Assembly: GCF_022458985.1 (NCBI RefSeq)
Contig: NC_061771.1
Span: 23,924,001 to 23,988,000, forward strand
DNA from: Mugil cephalus
Lineage: Eukaryota; Chordata; Actinopteri; Mugiliformes; Mugilidae
DNA length: 64,000 nucleotides
Direction: 5' to 3'
Made by a program: the position numbers and the translations under genes. The notes under the pieces are model-generated. The model was given only the letters and a program-made list of their open reading frames with translations. It searched no databases and was not told the DNA's origin. This document shows, piece after piece, positions 48,901 to 56,649 of this stretch. The first letter of the stretch is position 1, and every line of letters begins with the position of its first letter.

Positions 48901-51900
48901 AATTACAATTTGTCCCAGAGACAACTGTATTTTTTTGGCTGACAAGTGAAATGCAATTTAGGAAGAGTGATGGGAATGGCTTCACCTGACGACTGAACTC
49001 AGACTGACTATTAAATGCAGTGGCTGCACTGATTACTAACACTGCACACTGCTTTTCTGATTCATCTAGACACTTTGTGTTGACACAGCCACGGCCCAAT
49101 ATCTGCAGATAGCGAGCGAGCGCTGGCTTATCTGAGAGATTAAATAACAAGGAATCCACACAAACCGTTCTTCGAATTCCACGGCCTCATACTTTCTAGC
49201 CACAGGTAATATCATGTCGACAACCAGATCAGTGTGCGAGCGTCTTTCTCTTTCAGTCTGAACCACCCTCGCTTACATGCAGTCTCTGGAACAACTCCCA
49301 GATAGCCAGAACGAGCTAACCATCCTTCGTCTCATTAACCGAGAAGGGTCGACACGGACTGTAACTACTCATGCCACGGTCTACAGGACAGCTGTGATTC
49401 AAGGCGGCCAAAATGGCGATTGGCTGGGAGCTTAAAATGTAAGCTTCTACATATGTTGTAACTTAACAATACAAAGTTAAAACTAACAACTGTTCCTAAA
49501 CTCAACGTGAACAATCCAGACACAAGGCCAAGTAAGTCAGGGTGACAATCATAAAGTCAGACTCAGCTACAACAACAACAACCCTTCATGTGGTATTTCA
49601 CTTGTAAGGAAAGGATCATTTGCACAATGCTCTGTTCACAAGCACACAATATGTTCAACCAAACAATTAGCTAGCGCGTGTCATGCCATAACCAAAAAAA
49701 ACAAATATAAAACAAAGGCAACAGGACTTCTTGAAGGTTTCTTGAAGACAAGACTTGTGGGGTGGGGAGTTCAGGTTTATTGGAGGAACTGTGGGTGTAG
49801 CCCCCAGAGCAACTCAAACTAGCATTCAGGTTAGCTACTTCCCACGTTATTAATAATATAAAATAATAGGTAATAAATATACGTGTCTTTTCCAAACTTA
49901 ACATGCAGCATGGGTCAAATGAATCTGAAAACATCAACAATTAACAGCCTACCATTCAACACACGAGCCAGACAAGTTCTCAGATCTCAGGAAACCATTT
50001 TAGTATGAGCGTAGTTAACTGTTACATACGATTAAGAGAGGTCACGGGATAAACTGTACAAAACACGAATGCCAATGTTAAAACTGCTGAAGCTGGAAGG
50101 GCAGGAGATCAGGATGCAGAGTGAAAAGTTTTAACATCCACATGTGAAAATGGGTTTGCTGATAGTGATGAACCTACAACCTAGTGCACCTCAGGCTAAT
50201 CCATGCAGCTACTATTAACAAACAAGATTAAAACAACTACATAGTACCTGCCCAGCATTAAATGGCACACACACACACACACACAGTGAGTTGGTTAACA
50301 CAACAGAGCTTTTAGCGGTTAAAGAGCCCTTTGGGAGTTGGTGGGACCAAAACAGAGGTAAGAGAGATGGGCTGATTACTTGCCAGGGGGCTGCAAACAG
50401 GACTAGGAATGTAGTGGCAAAGAAGCTGGTCATAACAACTTCTCATGTCAATGCTGTGTTCACACCTCGCTTCCCCTCATCCACAATAATAAAATTTGTC
50501 ACAGGTTTACTGTGAGTGCGTTTACATGGACGTGAAGGAATAACAAAAAAACTAATTATTCACTTAATCAGACTCTAGCTGGGCAAACTAAGTGCGTGTA
50601 CACACTTTACTCCAACTCAATCGGAGTTCTCTTCATCCGATTAAGACGCCCAGATAATGCGATTGAAATTCAGTTTTCTCCAGCATGTATACGCTTTAAC
50701 CAGACTACAACAGGACAACGTGTGTGCGAATGCTCTACAACCACTGCGCTGGCGTGTGACCCCGGAACAAAAAACAACAAGAAAACCAGTCACAGAAGAA
50801 GAATGTAAACGGAGCCGGTAGAAGAACCGTCTGAGGGATAGCGTATATCTTATCTGCACCAGAAGTAGCGCGCACATTACGTACAAGATTAAAAAAGCTG
50901 AACTATTATCCATCTGGTTGTTGTTTGAAATGCTGGTCTGCCACATGACTCTTGAATCTACGTATTAGGTCAACCGGAGAGGAGGCCATATTAGCGTGGC
51001 ATTATCCCGCTGAAAAGAAACACGTCGCCACCTAGTGAGGAGGAGGAGAACATGTTCCCGTCAGTTATTAGATTTTCTCCGTTGCATGTAAACTGGGACA
51101 TGAACTGTATTCAAAAAGTCGAATTTTGCACATAGCTCGATTAAGCTCTGCATGCAAACGCACTCAGTGATGAGTCCGTGCAATACGGCTAACACAATAA
51201 TGTTGCAGATCATCTTCCCACTGTTGATAAATACAACAACGCCAAAAAACACATTACCAAACTGCTGTTCCACTGGTGAGCATTTGATTAGACTAATCAA
51301 AAGTGTGCAGCAAAAACTATAACAACCAACTAACTACAGCTGCCCCAAATTTGCTTGAGTGCCCTCAATTTGTTTTTCCGAATTAGTTCAAGGGCCTCCC
51401 ACTTCACTTATTAAATGTTTCATTCGATTCTAGTGCTGAACAGGTTGGTATACTTCATTTTACTGAGACTCATTAGGTTTCATTCATATTCAAATATGTT
51501 ACCGGAACTATTCTTGTTATCAGTTTCATTGGCACAGCTGCTTCCTTCAATCTCCCACAAAAAAAATAATAAATAAAACAAATAAACAGGACTTAATGTT
51601 ACGCTTCCTTATACAGTAGTGAAAACAGATTCGGTGGTTAACTTTGCTTTTATTGTGTCCGTATTTTGGGATCATCCCATGTTATTGTAGCCACAGGGGG
51701 AAGGGATGAATGACTAGGAAAAGCTGGAGCCTTAACAGTGACATCTCCTGTTTTGTATTGTGAAAACACTGGTGTTTCACAACAATCATAAGACCCGTGG
51801 TAATAAGAAACACATTATGAATGTTGTTCATAGGGGGAAGTTATGAATGACTAGGGGTAAACAGTCCGCCATAAGAGATGAATAGACCACCTAAGGACTT

Positions 51901-52139
51901 AACATAAAGTCATTTGAAAACTAAACAGATTTTTTGGCACCGAGCCACCGGCTGGACATTTTTAATGAGGGTTTGCAGCAAAACAGCAGGATTTTTTTGA
52001 CAGCAAGGAAACCACATCCACGTACCTTCAGCCGCTTGACCACCTCATCGTTGCTGATTTTATCCGTAATCTCTTTAACTCCGGGGGGGTAGAAGATCTT
52101 TCCGTCCCCCGCCGGTTTCTGCTGTTGCGGGAACTCCAT
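27975..52139 (-). CDS. pds5a: Sister chromatid cohesion protein PDS5 homolog A (complete, 1294 aa)
   Basis: Nuclear HEAT-repeat cohesin regulator that works with WAPL, sororin and acetyltransferases to release or maintain cohesin. Thirty-two coding exons: 52026-52139, 43589-43792, 43322-43408, 41906-42003, 41610-41736, 41314-41394, 39959-40099, 39294-39409, 38850-38944, 38584-38729, 37366-37517, 36916-37029, 36675-36756, 36508-36556, 36269-36408, 35640-35755, 35028-35133, 34725-34885, 34484-34607, 34226-34384, 34058-34126, 33770-33906, 33498-33621, 32986-33190, 32595-32709, 32358-32490, 31449-31568, 31182-31244, 30214-30362, 30042-30123, 29683-29954, 27975-27978. All phases agree. Start [21 protein letters not shown]-terminus KRQIDLQR as in human (1337 aa). 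AT-hook-like KRRGRPPK at about 1222-1229 and GRGRKRAA follow the helical body. The initiating ATG is at 52139; the frame extends to an upstream GTG that I rejected. A rather than B is favoured by the N- and C-termini and by synteny. Confidence 0.97.
29277..29310. repeat. (CTTC)n microsatellite in the last PDS5A intron
   Basis: Eight TTCC units in the intron before the final PDS5A exon. Confidence 0.93.
30118..30127 (-). other. pds5a: NAGNAG tandem acceptor, PDS5A coding exon 30
   Basis: On the minus strand the intron ends TCAACAGCAG. Splicing after the first CAG gives ..[10 protein letters not shown]; after the second gives ..NKNSATTES. Both keep frame, so isoforms differing by one serine are possible. 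The first site was used for the 1294-residue count. Confidence 0.7.
30912..30960 (-). repeat. LINE/SINE-type tail, reverse orientation
   Basis: GATAAGATAAGATAAGTCTT followed by TATTCATCTCACAGCAGGGA is the reverse complement of a fish retrotransposon tail with simple-repeat end. Confidence 0.5.
31613..32238. mobile_element. MITE-like element with about 30-bp terminal inverted repeats
   Basis: The left end GCCCTATTTATACGGGAGTA, then GTAGTTTTACCTGG, pairs with the right end CCAGGTAAAACTAGTCCCAT, then GTGAATAGGGC. It lies in the PDS5A intron between exons 31449-31568 and 32358-32490. The interior has smaller inverted motifs around AATCACAGA. No coding capacity, and no target duplication seen. 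Confidence 0.7.
35953..36030 (-). mobile_element. Tc1/mariner terminal fragment
   Basis: GATCAGGCAAAACTATTTTC followed by CAACAGTTGTGAGTCATCAG matches the start of the copy at 19801 (GATCAGGCATAACATTATGA; AGACAGTTGTGACTCATCAG). Only about 80 bases remain, in a PDS5A intron. Confidence 0.65.
36642..36666. repeat. (GT)n microsatellite beside a PDS5A exon
   Basis: Twelve GT units, eight bases to the left of the exon at 36675-36756. In PDS5A sense they are CA repeats close downstream of its donor. Confidence 0.93.
37793..38538. mobile_element. Probable MITE with imperfect inverted ends
   Basis: The left end TGACCTTCTGAAAACTCCGC and the reverse complement of the right end (TGACCTCACGCAAAAGCCCC) are similar with small gaps, and both are followed by a CCGCCC motif. 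The interior is rich in GCTAGCTAG and GTTAGCTAAC motifs. It fills the PDS5A intron between exons 37366-37517 and 38584-38729. Boundaries are approximate. Confidence 0.5.
39440..39484 (-). repeat. LINE/SINE-type tail, reverse orientation
   Basis: AATAGATACATAGATAATTC, then ATTAATCCCAAACTGGGAAA, is the reverse complement of the tail ..TTTCCCAGTTTGGGATTAAT.. seen across fish genomes. The element body would extend right, over the CAGCAGCAATGCACAGGCAC sequence. Confidence 0.55.
40411..40446. repeat. Perfect 16-bp inverted repeat (hairpin)
   Basis: TGTAACTATTACATTT (40411-40426) and AAATGTAATAGTTACA (40431-40446) are exact complements around TATG. It lies in a PDS5A intron just before a retrotransposon-like stretch. 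Confidence 0.85.
40930..41130 (+). repeat. LINE-like 3' end
   Basis: An AT-rich run, then GGGTGTTACTTTTATGTGCA and a tail ATTTCCCTCGTGGATCATTA AAGTC. It shares its body with 970-1125 and its tail with 4694-4724, which together define the 3' end of one element. Confidence 0.6.
41605..41614 (-). other. pds5a: Non-canonical GC splice donor, PDS5A coding intron 5
   Basis: Minus-strand exon end ..CCGGCACACAAG is followed by GCAAGACC rather than GT. Conserved protein (LIPAHK, then NLNKQ in the next exon) fixes the junction here, and AAG|GCAAGA fits the strong consensus seen at GC-AG introns. All other donors I placed in the window are GT. Confidence 0.85.
42108..43193. mobile_element. hAT-like element carrying repeat R
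   Basis: The left end CTAGAGATTGACCAATAAAG and the reverse complement of the right end (GTAGAGACCAACGGATACAT) are diverged inverted repeats of the fish family marked by GGCCGAT..CCGATA motifs, present at 42165-42182. The interior from about 42465 is repeat R. Either R is the normal interior of this element or it inserted there. No clean target duplication. Confidence 0.55.
42465..43165. repeat. Dispersed repeat R, copy 2 (PDS5A intron)
   Basis: Aligns end to end with the MAP9-intron copy: GTGAACCTTGCTCTC, AGAAAAATAGCAGCTAC, GGTGATTGGACTACAAAGCA, TTACAGGCCCGTTAATG. Here it sits inside the inverted ends of a hAT-like element. Confidence 0.8.
44128..44774 (+). mobile_element. Tc1/mariner fossil with transposase remnant
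   Basis: The plus strand encodes a degraded transposase end: [20 protein letters not shown] resembles the Tc1/mariner catalytic block WPPNSPDLNPIEHLWD, including the DDE-family aspartate. It closes with the terminus GGTCATAACGTTACGCCTGA at the right edge. It is interrupted by a hAT-type MITE at 44399-44725. Not functional. Confidence 0.8.
44399..44725. mobile_element. hAT-type MITE with perfect 8-bp target duplication
   Basis: It starts CAAGGGTGTCAAATTC and ends TTTGACACCCCTG, near-perfect inverted ends of the fish CAGGGGTGTCAAA family. The flanks are both ACCTACAC (44391-44398 and 44726-44733). At 327 bases, non-coding, it is inserted into the Tc1 fossil above. A second copy is at 60554-60820 in the opposite orientation. 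Confidence 0.92.
45444..45730. mobile_element. MITE relic with CGATAC motifs
   Basis: It begins GGGATGTGTACTGGCAAGGA and carries repeated CACGATACTTGATACACGAT and GCGATATTC motifs, typical of a fish hAT-like family. Only the left end is clear; the right limit (..TAATCGATAAAAG) is approximate. Confidence 0.5.
46723..47340 (-). mobile_element. Tc1/mariner fossil, second subfamily
   Basis: The left terminus CACCGATCAGCCACAACATT AAAACC is a known variant of the family end. Internal blocks match the transposase region read on the minus strand: CAATGAGCCTTGGTCGACC, TTTGGCCCTTGTCAAAGTTG and ACACATCAACTTTAAGGACC. Frames are broken by stops and shifts, and the right terminus is missing. Confidence 0.75.
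47440..47806. mobile_element. MITE relic with one end
   Basis: The sequence ends CCTGTAAATGGGGCCTAAG, like the GTGTAAACGGGGCCTAAG end of a fish MITE group, preceded by the characteristic CCCTGAAAATGGAGACG and GAAAACACCAACTTC. The left end is not found. Confidence 0.4.
50266..50284. repeat. (CA)n microsatellite in PDS5A intron 1
   Basis: About nine CA units, uninterrupted. Confidence 0.9.
50513..51166. mobile_element. MITE with terminal inverted repeats GAGTGCGTTTACATG
   Basis: TGAGTGCGTTTACATG at the left is matched by CATGCAAACGCACTCA at the right, one mismatch over 16 bases, 654 bases apart. Sub-terminal GATTAAG/CTTAATC motifs also mirror each other. No open frame of note and no target duplication identified. 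Confidence 0.7.
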
Positions 52140-52416
52140 GCTTGTTGATGTATGGTCCACACGGTCTTCTACTGGCCTCTATGGGTCAGAAAACAAAAGT
52201 TCAACACAACCATGCTACCGCACTTTACCAAAACCTCGTTTTAAGCGTCATTTTCATCAGCCAAAGATCAAATCTGCTCGCAAGAGCTGATTAAACCGCA
52301 CCCGTGCTTTTATTATATGCTAACCCGGCGGACTTTTCAGACAGAGAGCCCCCGGTAAACCAGCATCGTACAGACTGTTAGCTCACATGCTAACTAACCA
52401 CAGCTAAACATCAGCT

Positions 52417-52452
<36 letters not shown>

Positions 52453-53000
52453 GTAAATAGCTCATGATGCACCGTTTACATACAGAAACGAGCCCGGGCG
52501 GTACATCGGCAACACTACGTCCATCTGAACCGAGAAGTTGAGGGGGAAAACCACTTTAAAACGGAATATAAGAGCAGCCGGTGCACGTCCACTGTCACAC
52601 GGGTTATTAAATTAGCCAGTCGGCTAGTTGCAGAGGGAAACACCACAGGCTAGCGGGGCTAGCATTTTGCGGGAAGTAGTAGTGTTAGCATCGAGCGGCT
52701 AACACACACACACACAGGCTAACTCCCGTGTAGCCTCCTTGGCTAAAGCCTAGGCCGCAAAACTACTCAGGTACCCATCACATCTCCAGCTACAACCGCG
52801 GAGGAAGTAAAGTGTCCTATCGTTTCTGCCTAAAACGGCCACGCTCGTGCTCAGTTGCCCGTGGTTTCCCAACTGCTGCAACTACTTTGTGAAGTTTAAA
52901 AATGAAGCCAAATTTACTTGTTACTGTCTTTTCTCAACTTCCAGGCGCATCGCTCCGTCCTGCCGCTAGTTCACAGGCGGGGAGAAGAAGAAGAAGAAGA
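52140..53000 (-). promoter_or_regulatory. pds5a: PDS5A 5' untranslated region and promoter
   Basis: The ATG exon continues upstream to a likely acceptor (CCCATAG) near 52182, so a non-coding first exon lies further right. The 52560-52960 stretch is GC-richer with scattered CpG and is the best promoter candidate. A run of 30 T at 52419-52448 lies in this leader intron, and a GAA tract at 52983-53013 marks the outer edge. Start site inferred. Confidence 0.45.
52419..52448. repeat. Poly-T run (30 bases)
   Basis: An uninterrupted T run, poly-A in PDS5A sense. It may be a retrotransposon tail, but no body is recognised. Confidence 0.9.
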
Positions 53001-53013
53001 AGAAGAAGAAGAA
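52983..53013. repeat. (GAA)n microsatellite
   Basis: About ten GAA units between the PDS5A promoter and the spacer. Confidence 0.93.
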
Positions 53014-53994
53014 GGGCTTGCTACCCCCTGAGCCTCCTCTCCAAAACACCCAACTTGCCCCCACGGATGATTCTCAACACCCACCTCCCCTCCCCTCCCT
53101 CCCTCCCCAACAAATGCAAAAAAATGAATATATTTCTTGAAAAAAAAATAAAAAAATTACACAACTGCGACGACTCAAACCCCCGGGATATTTGCCATGC
53201 GATTCTTCGTTTGTATTTACCTCTCAAATGGGCCGTTTTAATTCATTAGTCTGACACAGGTTGTGGCTTTAGTTTTCGGCACAAAGCTCTCTGTCCGTTC
53301 AGTGCTGTCTGTCTGTGTGAAGGCTGGGTGCGCAGCGCCCCCGTCGGTCTCGTAGGGGAACTGCAGCGCCAAATACAAGGCGGGAGTCGGAAACGAGCTA
53401 CACACACATACACAAACACACACTTACTTCACTTCACTTTCTGTTCCTCAGCCCGCTGTGGGGTTGTGATGATTTCCCCATTCACACCTACTCTGGTTAC
53501 ATACGATTATATTATAGGGTTCGAGTGACGATAATTTATGCCAGCAATTATATAATTATTATTATTATAAGTAGTAGTAGTAGTATTAGTGTTAGTATTA
53601 TTGTTAGTATCTTCATTGCATTATATTACAGATGAACCGGGGAAGTAGTGACACCTGGTGGTTCAACTGTGAATTAACAGGTGAAGTAACATCCAGCTTT
53701 TTCCCATTACAAGAATGTGGCACAACACCTGCTTTTCTGCAGCAGTAAAATAATCATATTCATTTTTATTTTAATATTCAACTTTATTTTGACACCAAGT
53801 TATATTGATTGATCTGACCTTATGCATGCAGGATAATACGCATATAGTTTATACTCTTACCTGAATGAACAATTTTCCAACCTGCCCTACCTCTTATTAT
53901 ATTCTTAAAATGACATGTAACATCATTGGCTATATCTTGTATTTGTATCATTATCAGATTCTAGCAGGGAATAGGTAGGTAAGTAGAATAAAAC

Positions 53995-54365
53995 AACTGA
54001 ATATATAAAATTAAATTGCAAAGAAGTTAAATTCATTTACAATAAACAACCATGTGCAAACTTTGCAGTAACAATAAGACCAGTCCAAGTTCATCTTCCA
54101 CGCACAAATGAGGAGACTGATGACTTCAGGCAGGAAATATTTCCTGTAAAAACAAAATTGGCTGAGCGTCCTGGATAAGATGCTCCGTTGTCTGTCTATT
54201 GTGTGGTGGAGAGGGTGACCAGGGTTGTCCATATCTGACTAGCTGTTTGTTTAGTGAAGCAGACCACAGTGAAGAAAAGGTTGCTGTCCACGAGTAACTG
54301 GTAGAAGATCTCCAACATCTTGCTGCACACATTGAAGGACATCAGTTTCCACATGTACCTAGCAG
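53995..54365 (-). mobile_element. LINE reverse-transcriptase C-terminal remnant
   Basis: On the minus strand, in shifting frames, one reads SFNVCSKMLEIFYQLLVDSN then LFFTVVCF, and later MDNPGHPLHHTIDRQRS with YRKYFLPEVISLL. These match the familiar fish non-LTR pattern SFNVC..ML.MFYQSVVAS.LFYAVVCW and MDNP.HPLH.TI..QRS..S. Frame breaks mean it is dead. Best read as an L2/CR1-like element, 5'-truncated. Confidence 0.75.
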
Positions 54366-55247
54366 TAAGCATGTTTATATCTCAAATTATCAGTGATAAA
54401 AAATAATAATAAAAATAAAAAAAAATTATTATTATCATTAGTCACGGCCTTAATTACCCTCCCACTCTGAGTGTGTTCAAATAAAATACAAATTAACCAA
54501 TTAATCTGTTGTTTTGATCAACAGGTTTACCAGAGTTTGTTGAGTTTGTAAAGATTAACTAATAAGTTTGTGTGTGAGCATGTGCACACTGGTTTGAGTG
54601 ACTTTAATTATTTATTTTTTAACATGGTACAACTGTGACACACTTTAAAACAGCATTTTAGAAGCACATTTATACTTCTAGTCCAAAAAAAAAATAAAAA
54701 AATCCAATTTTCATTTAACTAGATCATTACATAAAACTCATGATTGTGACACATACACAGAGATCCGGTGTTGGATCCCCTCTGAGCTTCCAAAAGTGAC
54801 CCCAGTATTGTGTCATAATGCTGTTTGCTTACCCGTGAACATGACTTCCTACTTATACTTCCCCCCAATTCCCACGTCTTACCCTGTGGGTCTGTTCTCA
54901 GGCTCCCTGGTGGAAAGCTGACGAAATCTGCATCTGGTTTCAACATGTTGGCAATTCAGAATTCAATGTGACTCAGTTGAATCTGGTATACATGTTGCAT
55001 GGACACGTTTTAAGACGTTGTACACCACTCGTGGTTTGTTTTTGCAGTGGAGGAACATTTCTATTCAACAGCACAGGCACATTCTTACATGGAGAAATAT
55101 GCAGATCACCATAAAATCTGACTACCCTTAAATTGGAAAGAGATGTGTTTAAGTGGTTTTACATAATTTCTAAGTACATATTCTTGTTGTGTATAACATT
55201 TGGTATGAAAAACTTCCCTAATACTGTATTTAAATATCAATTATTTC

Positions 55248-56066
55248 CAGTGTTGGGTACATTACTTTTAAAAAGTAATTAGTTATAGTTACTAGTTACA
55301 TCTCCCAACAAGTAACTGAGTCAGTAAATGAATTACTCCACTATAAAAGTAACTAGTTACCAGGGAAAATAACTATTGCGTTACTCTTCTTTTTTTAAGT
55401 TTAAATATGTTTAATAACTTGGATTTTTTTTCTTAGAAGGTTTCACAAGCCAGCTTCATAGAGTAGAATCGCATAGACACGTACTTACACAGAACTTTTA
55501 ATATTTATTGCACCTCAGACCCCAACTGGTAGATAAACCGCTTTCACATCGAAAATCCCGGGTCGACCCGGGTCAACTCGGGATAAAGTTGTAGTTTGTT
55601 GATGACCTGAAGAATGTACCTGTCAAACCTTCGCTCTTTCAAAAGGCTGCTGATATTAGAATAAATCACTGTGTCCTACGCAGAGCCCAAAATCTGCTCA
55701 CCTCTTCTAGCTGTTTATGGGTGTGAAGTTGTTTTGTGCGTGTGTGGTTTGCGTGTAACCTGAACACTGCCTCTGATTGGATTATCATGAAATCTTACTC
55801 CACCTTAGCCAAACATCATCATTTATGCGGTTGTTTCGCCGCTCCCACCTCTCATCGCTAAAAAACAAATAAAATAAAAACAAACAAACAAACAAAAAAA
55901 AGCTTTGCGGCTCCCGTGGCTGAAAGATTTAGTTTGTAAGGCGCCCCATTTAATTTTCAGTAAATTTTCATTTAATTTACAACGATGGAAATAGTGATTA
56001 GTTAGATTACCCCGTTACTGGAAAAAAGTAACGCCGTTTATTGTAAGGCCGTTATTCCCATCACTG
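55248..56066. mobile_element. hAT-like non-autonomous element with near-perfect 8-bp target duplication
   Basis: It begins CAGTGTTGGGTACATTACTT and ends ..AACGCCGTTTATTGTAAGGC then CGTTATTCCCATCACTG, the known fish type rich in AGTAACTAGTTAC and CGTTACTGGAAAAAAGTAAC. The flanks ATTATTTC (55240-55247) and TTTATTTC (56067-56074) differ by one base. About 819 bases with no intact transposase. Confidence 0.8.
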
Positions 56067-56559
56067 TTTATTTCCACTCATTTATTTTTTGTTATGCTAT
56101 GTGTGATATATGCTGTATATGGACTGTTTGTTGTTTTTACTGTGACGATGCACGACGATGTATGTATGCCAATACTTGCATATTTTTTTTATTCCTTATA
56201 CCCTTAAATAAAGGTTTTGTAATTCTAATAATGGTGTGACTAGATCATTACATAATCTAATTTCCCTTTCAAGGATTAAAAAATATGGGATTAATAAATA
56301 TATTCATGAATGTATAAATCCTAGATTAATCCTAGAAGAAACGCGGTGAGTATCTTGTATTGAATTGAAATCCACAGCAGAACAGCCGCGGCTTTTATTT
56401 TGAAACGCCGGTCAACCACCAACCTGCGCGGTGTCGCCTGGCACACATTTTATTTTGTGATTGCTTCACCACTTGGAGTGCTGTTAGATACCACATAGCT
56501 GAAGTTGTTGCACTTTGGTCTCTGTAGTACAGTAGTAGCATGCCCTCACAGTTTGGGCT

Positions 56560-56649
56560 CAGCCCCTCGTAGCTCCCTAAGCTACTCACTTAGCTCCGTC
56601 GTTAGCCGCTAATGCGGAGCGACCGTTGGCCTCGGCCCGGCCGCGGATC
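56560..56649 (+). promoter_or_regulatory. n4bp2: N4BP2 5' leader and promoter
   Basis: GC-rich leader directly before the N4BP2 ATG, with dense CpG continuing into exon 1. No TATA box. The in-frame TTG 24 bases upstream was rejected because the family starts MPRR. Confidence 0.45.

Larger units (their letters stand above)
43793..52025 (-). other. pds5a: PDS5A first coding intron, 8.2 kb
   Basis: By far the longest intron in the window. The left half (to about 47810) is packed with transposon fossils, listed separately. At 46080-46340 there is a GC-richer patch with CA repeats. From 47810 to 50510 and from 51170 to 52025 I see no named element or gene. A short motif (AGGGGGAAG..ATGAATGACTAGG) occurs twice, at 51695 and 51832. 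No extra coding exon fits the phase and conserved protein. Confidence 0.7.
53014..56559. other. PDS5A-N4BP2 divergent spacer
   Basis: No gene recognised. Contains a LINE reverse-transcriptase remnant and a hAT-like element, listed separately. AT-rich elsewhere, with TAGTAG runs near 53570-53610. Confidence 0.6.

Noticed and set aside
51695..51854. Duplicated AGGGGGAAG..ATGAATGACTAGG motif
   Set aside because: Two short copies 137 bases apart, with no further structure; too little to call a repeat system.
52140..52160. Extended PDS5A N-terminus beginning at a GTG (then DHTSTS)
   Set aside because: No ATG lies there. The first ATG in frame is at 52139 and its product aligns well with the vertebrate N-terminus.
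56626..56649. Eight-residue N-terminal extension of N4BP2 from a TTG
   Set aside because: The orthologue begins MPRR, and an ATG is present exactly there (56650).
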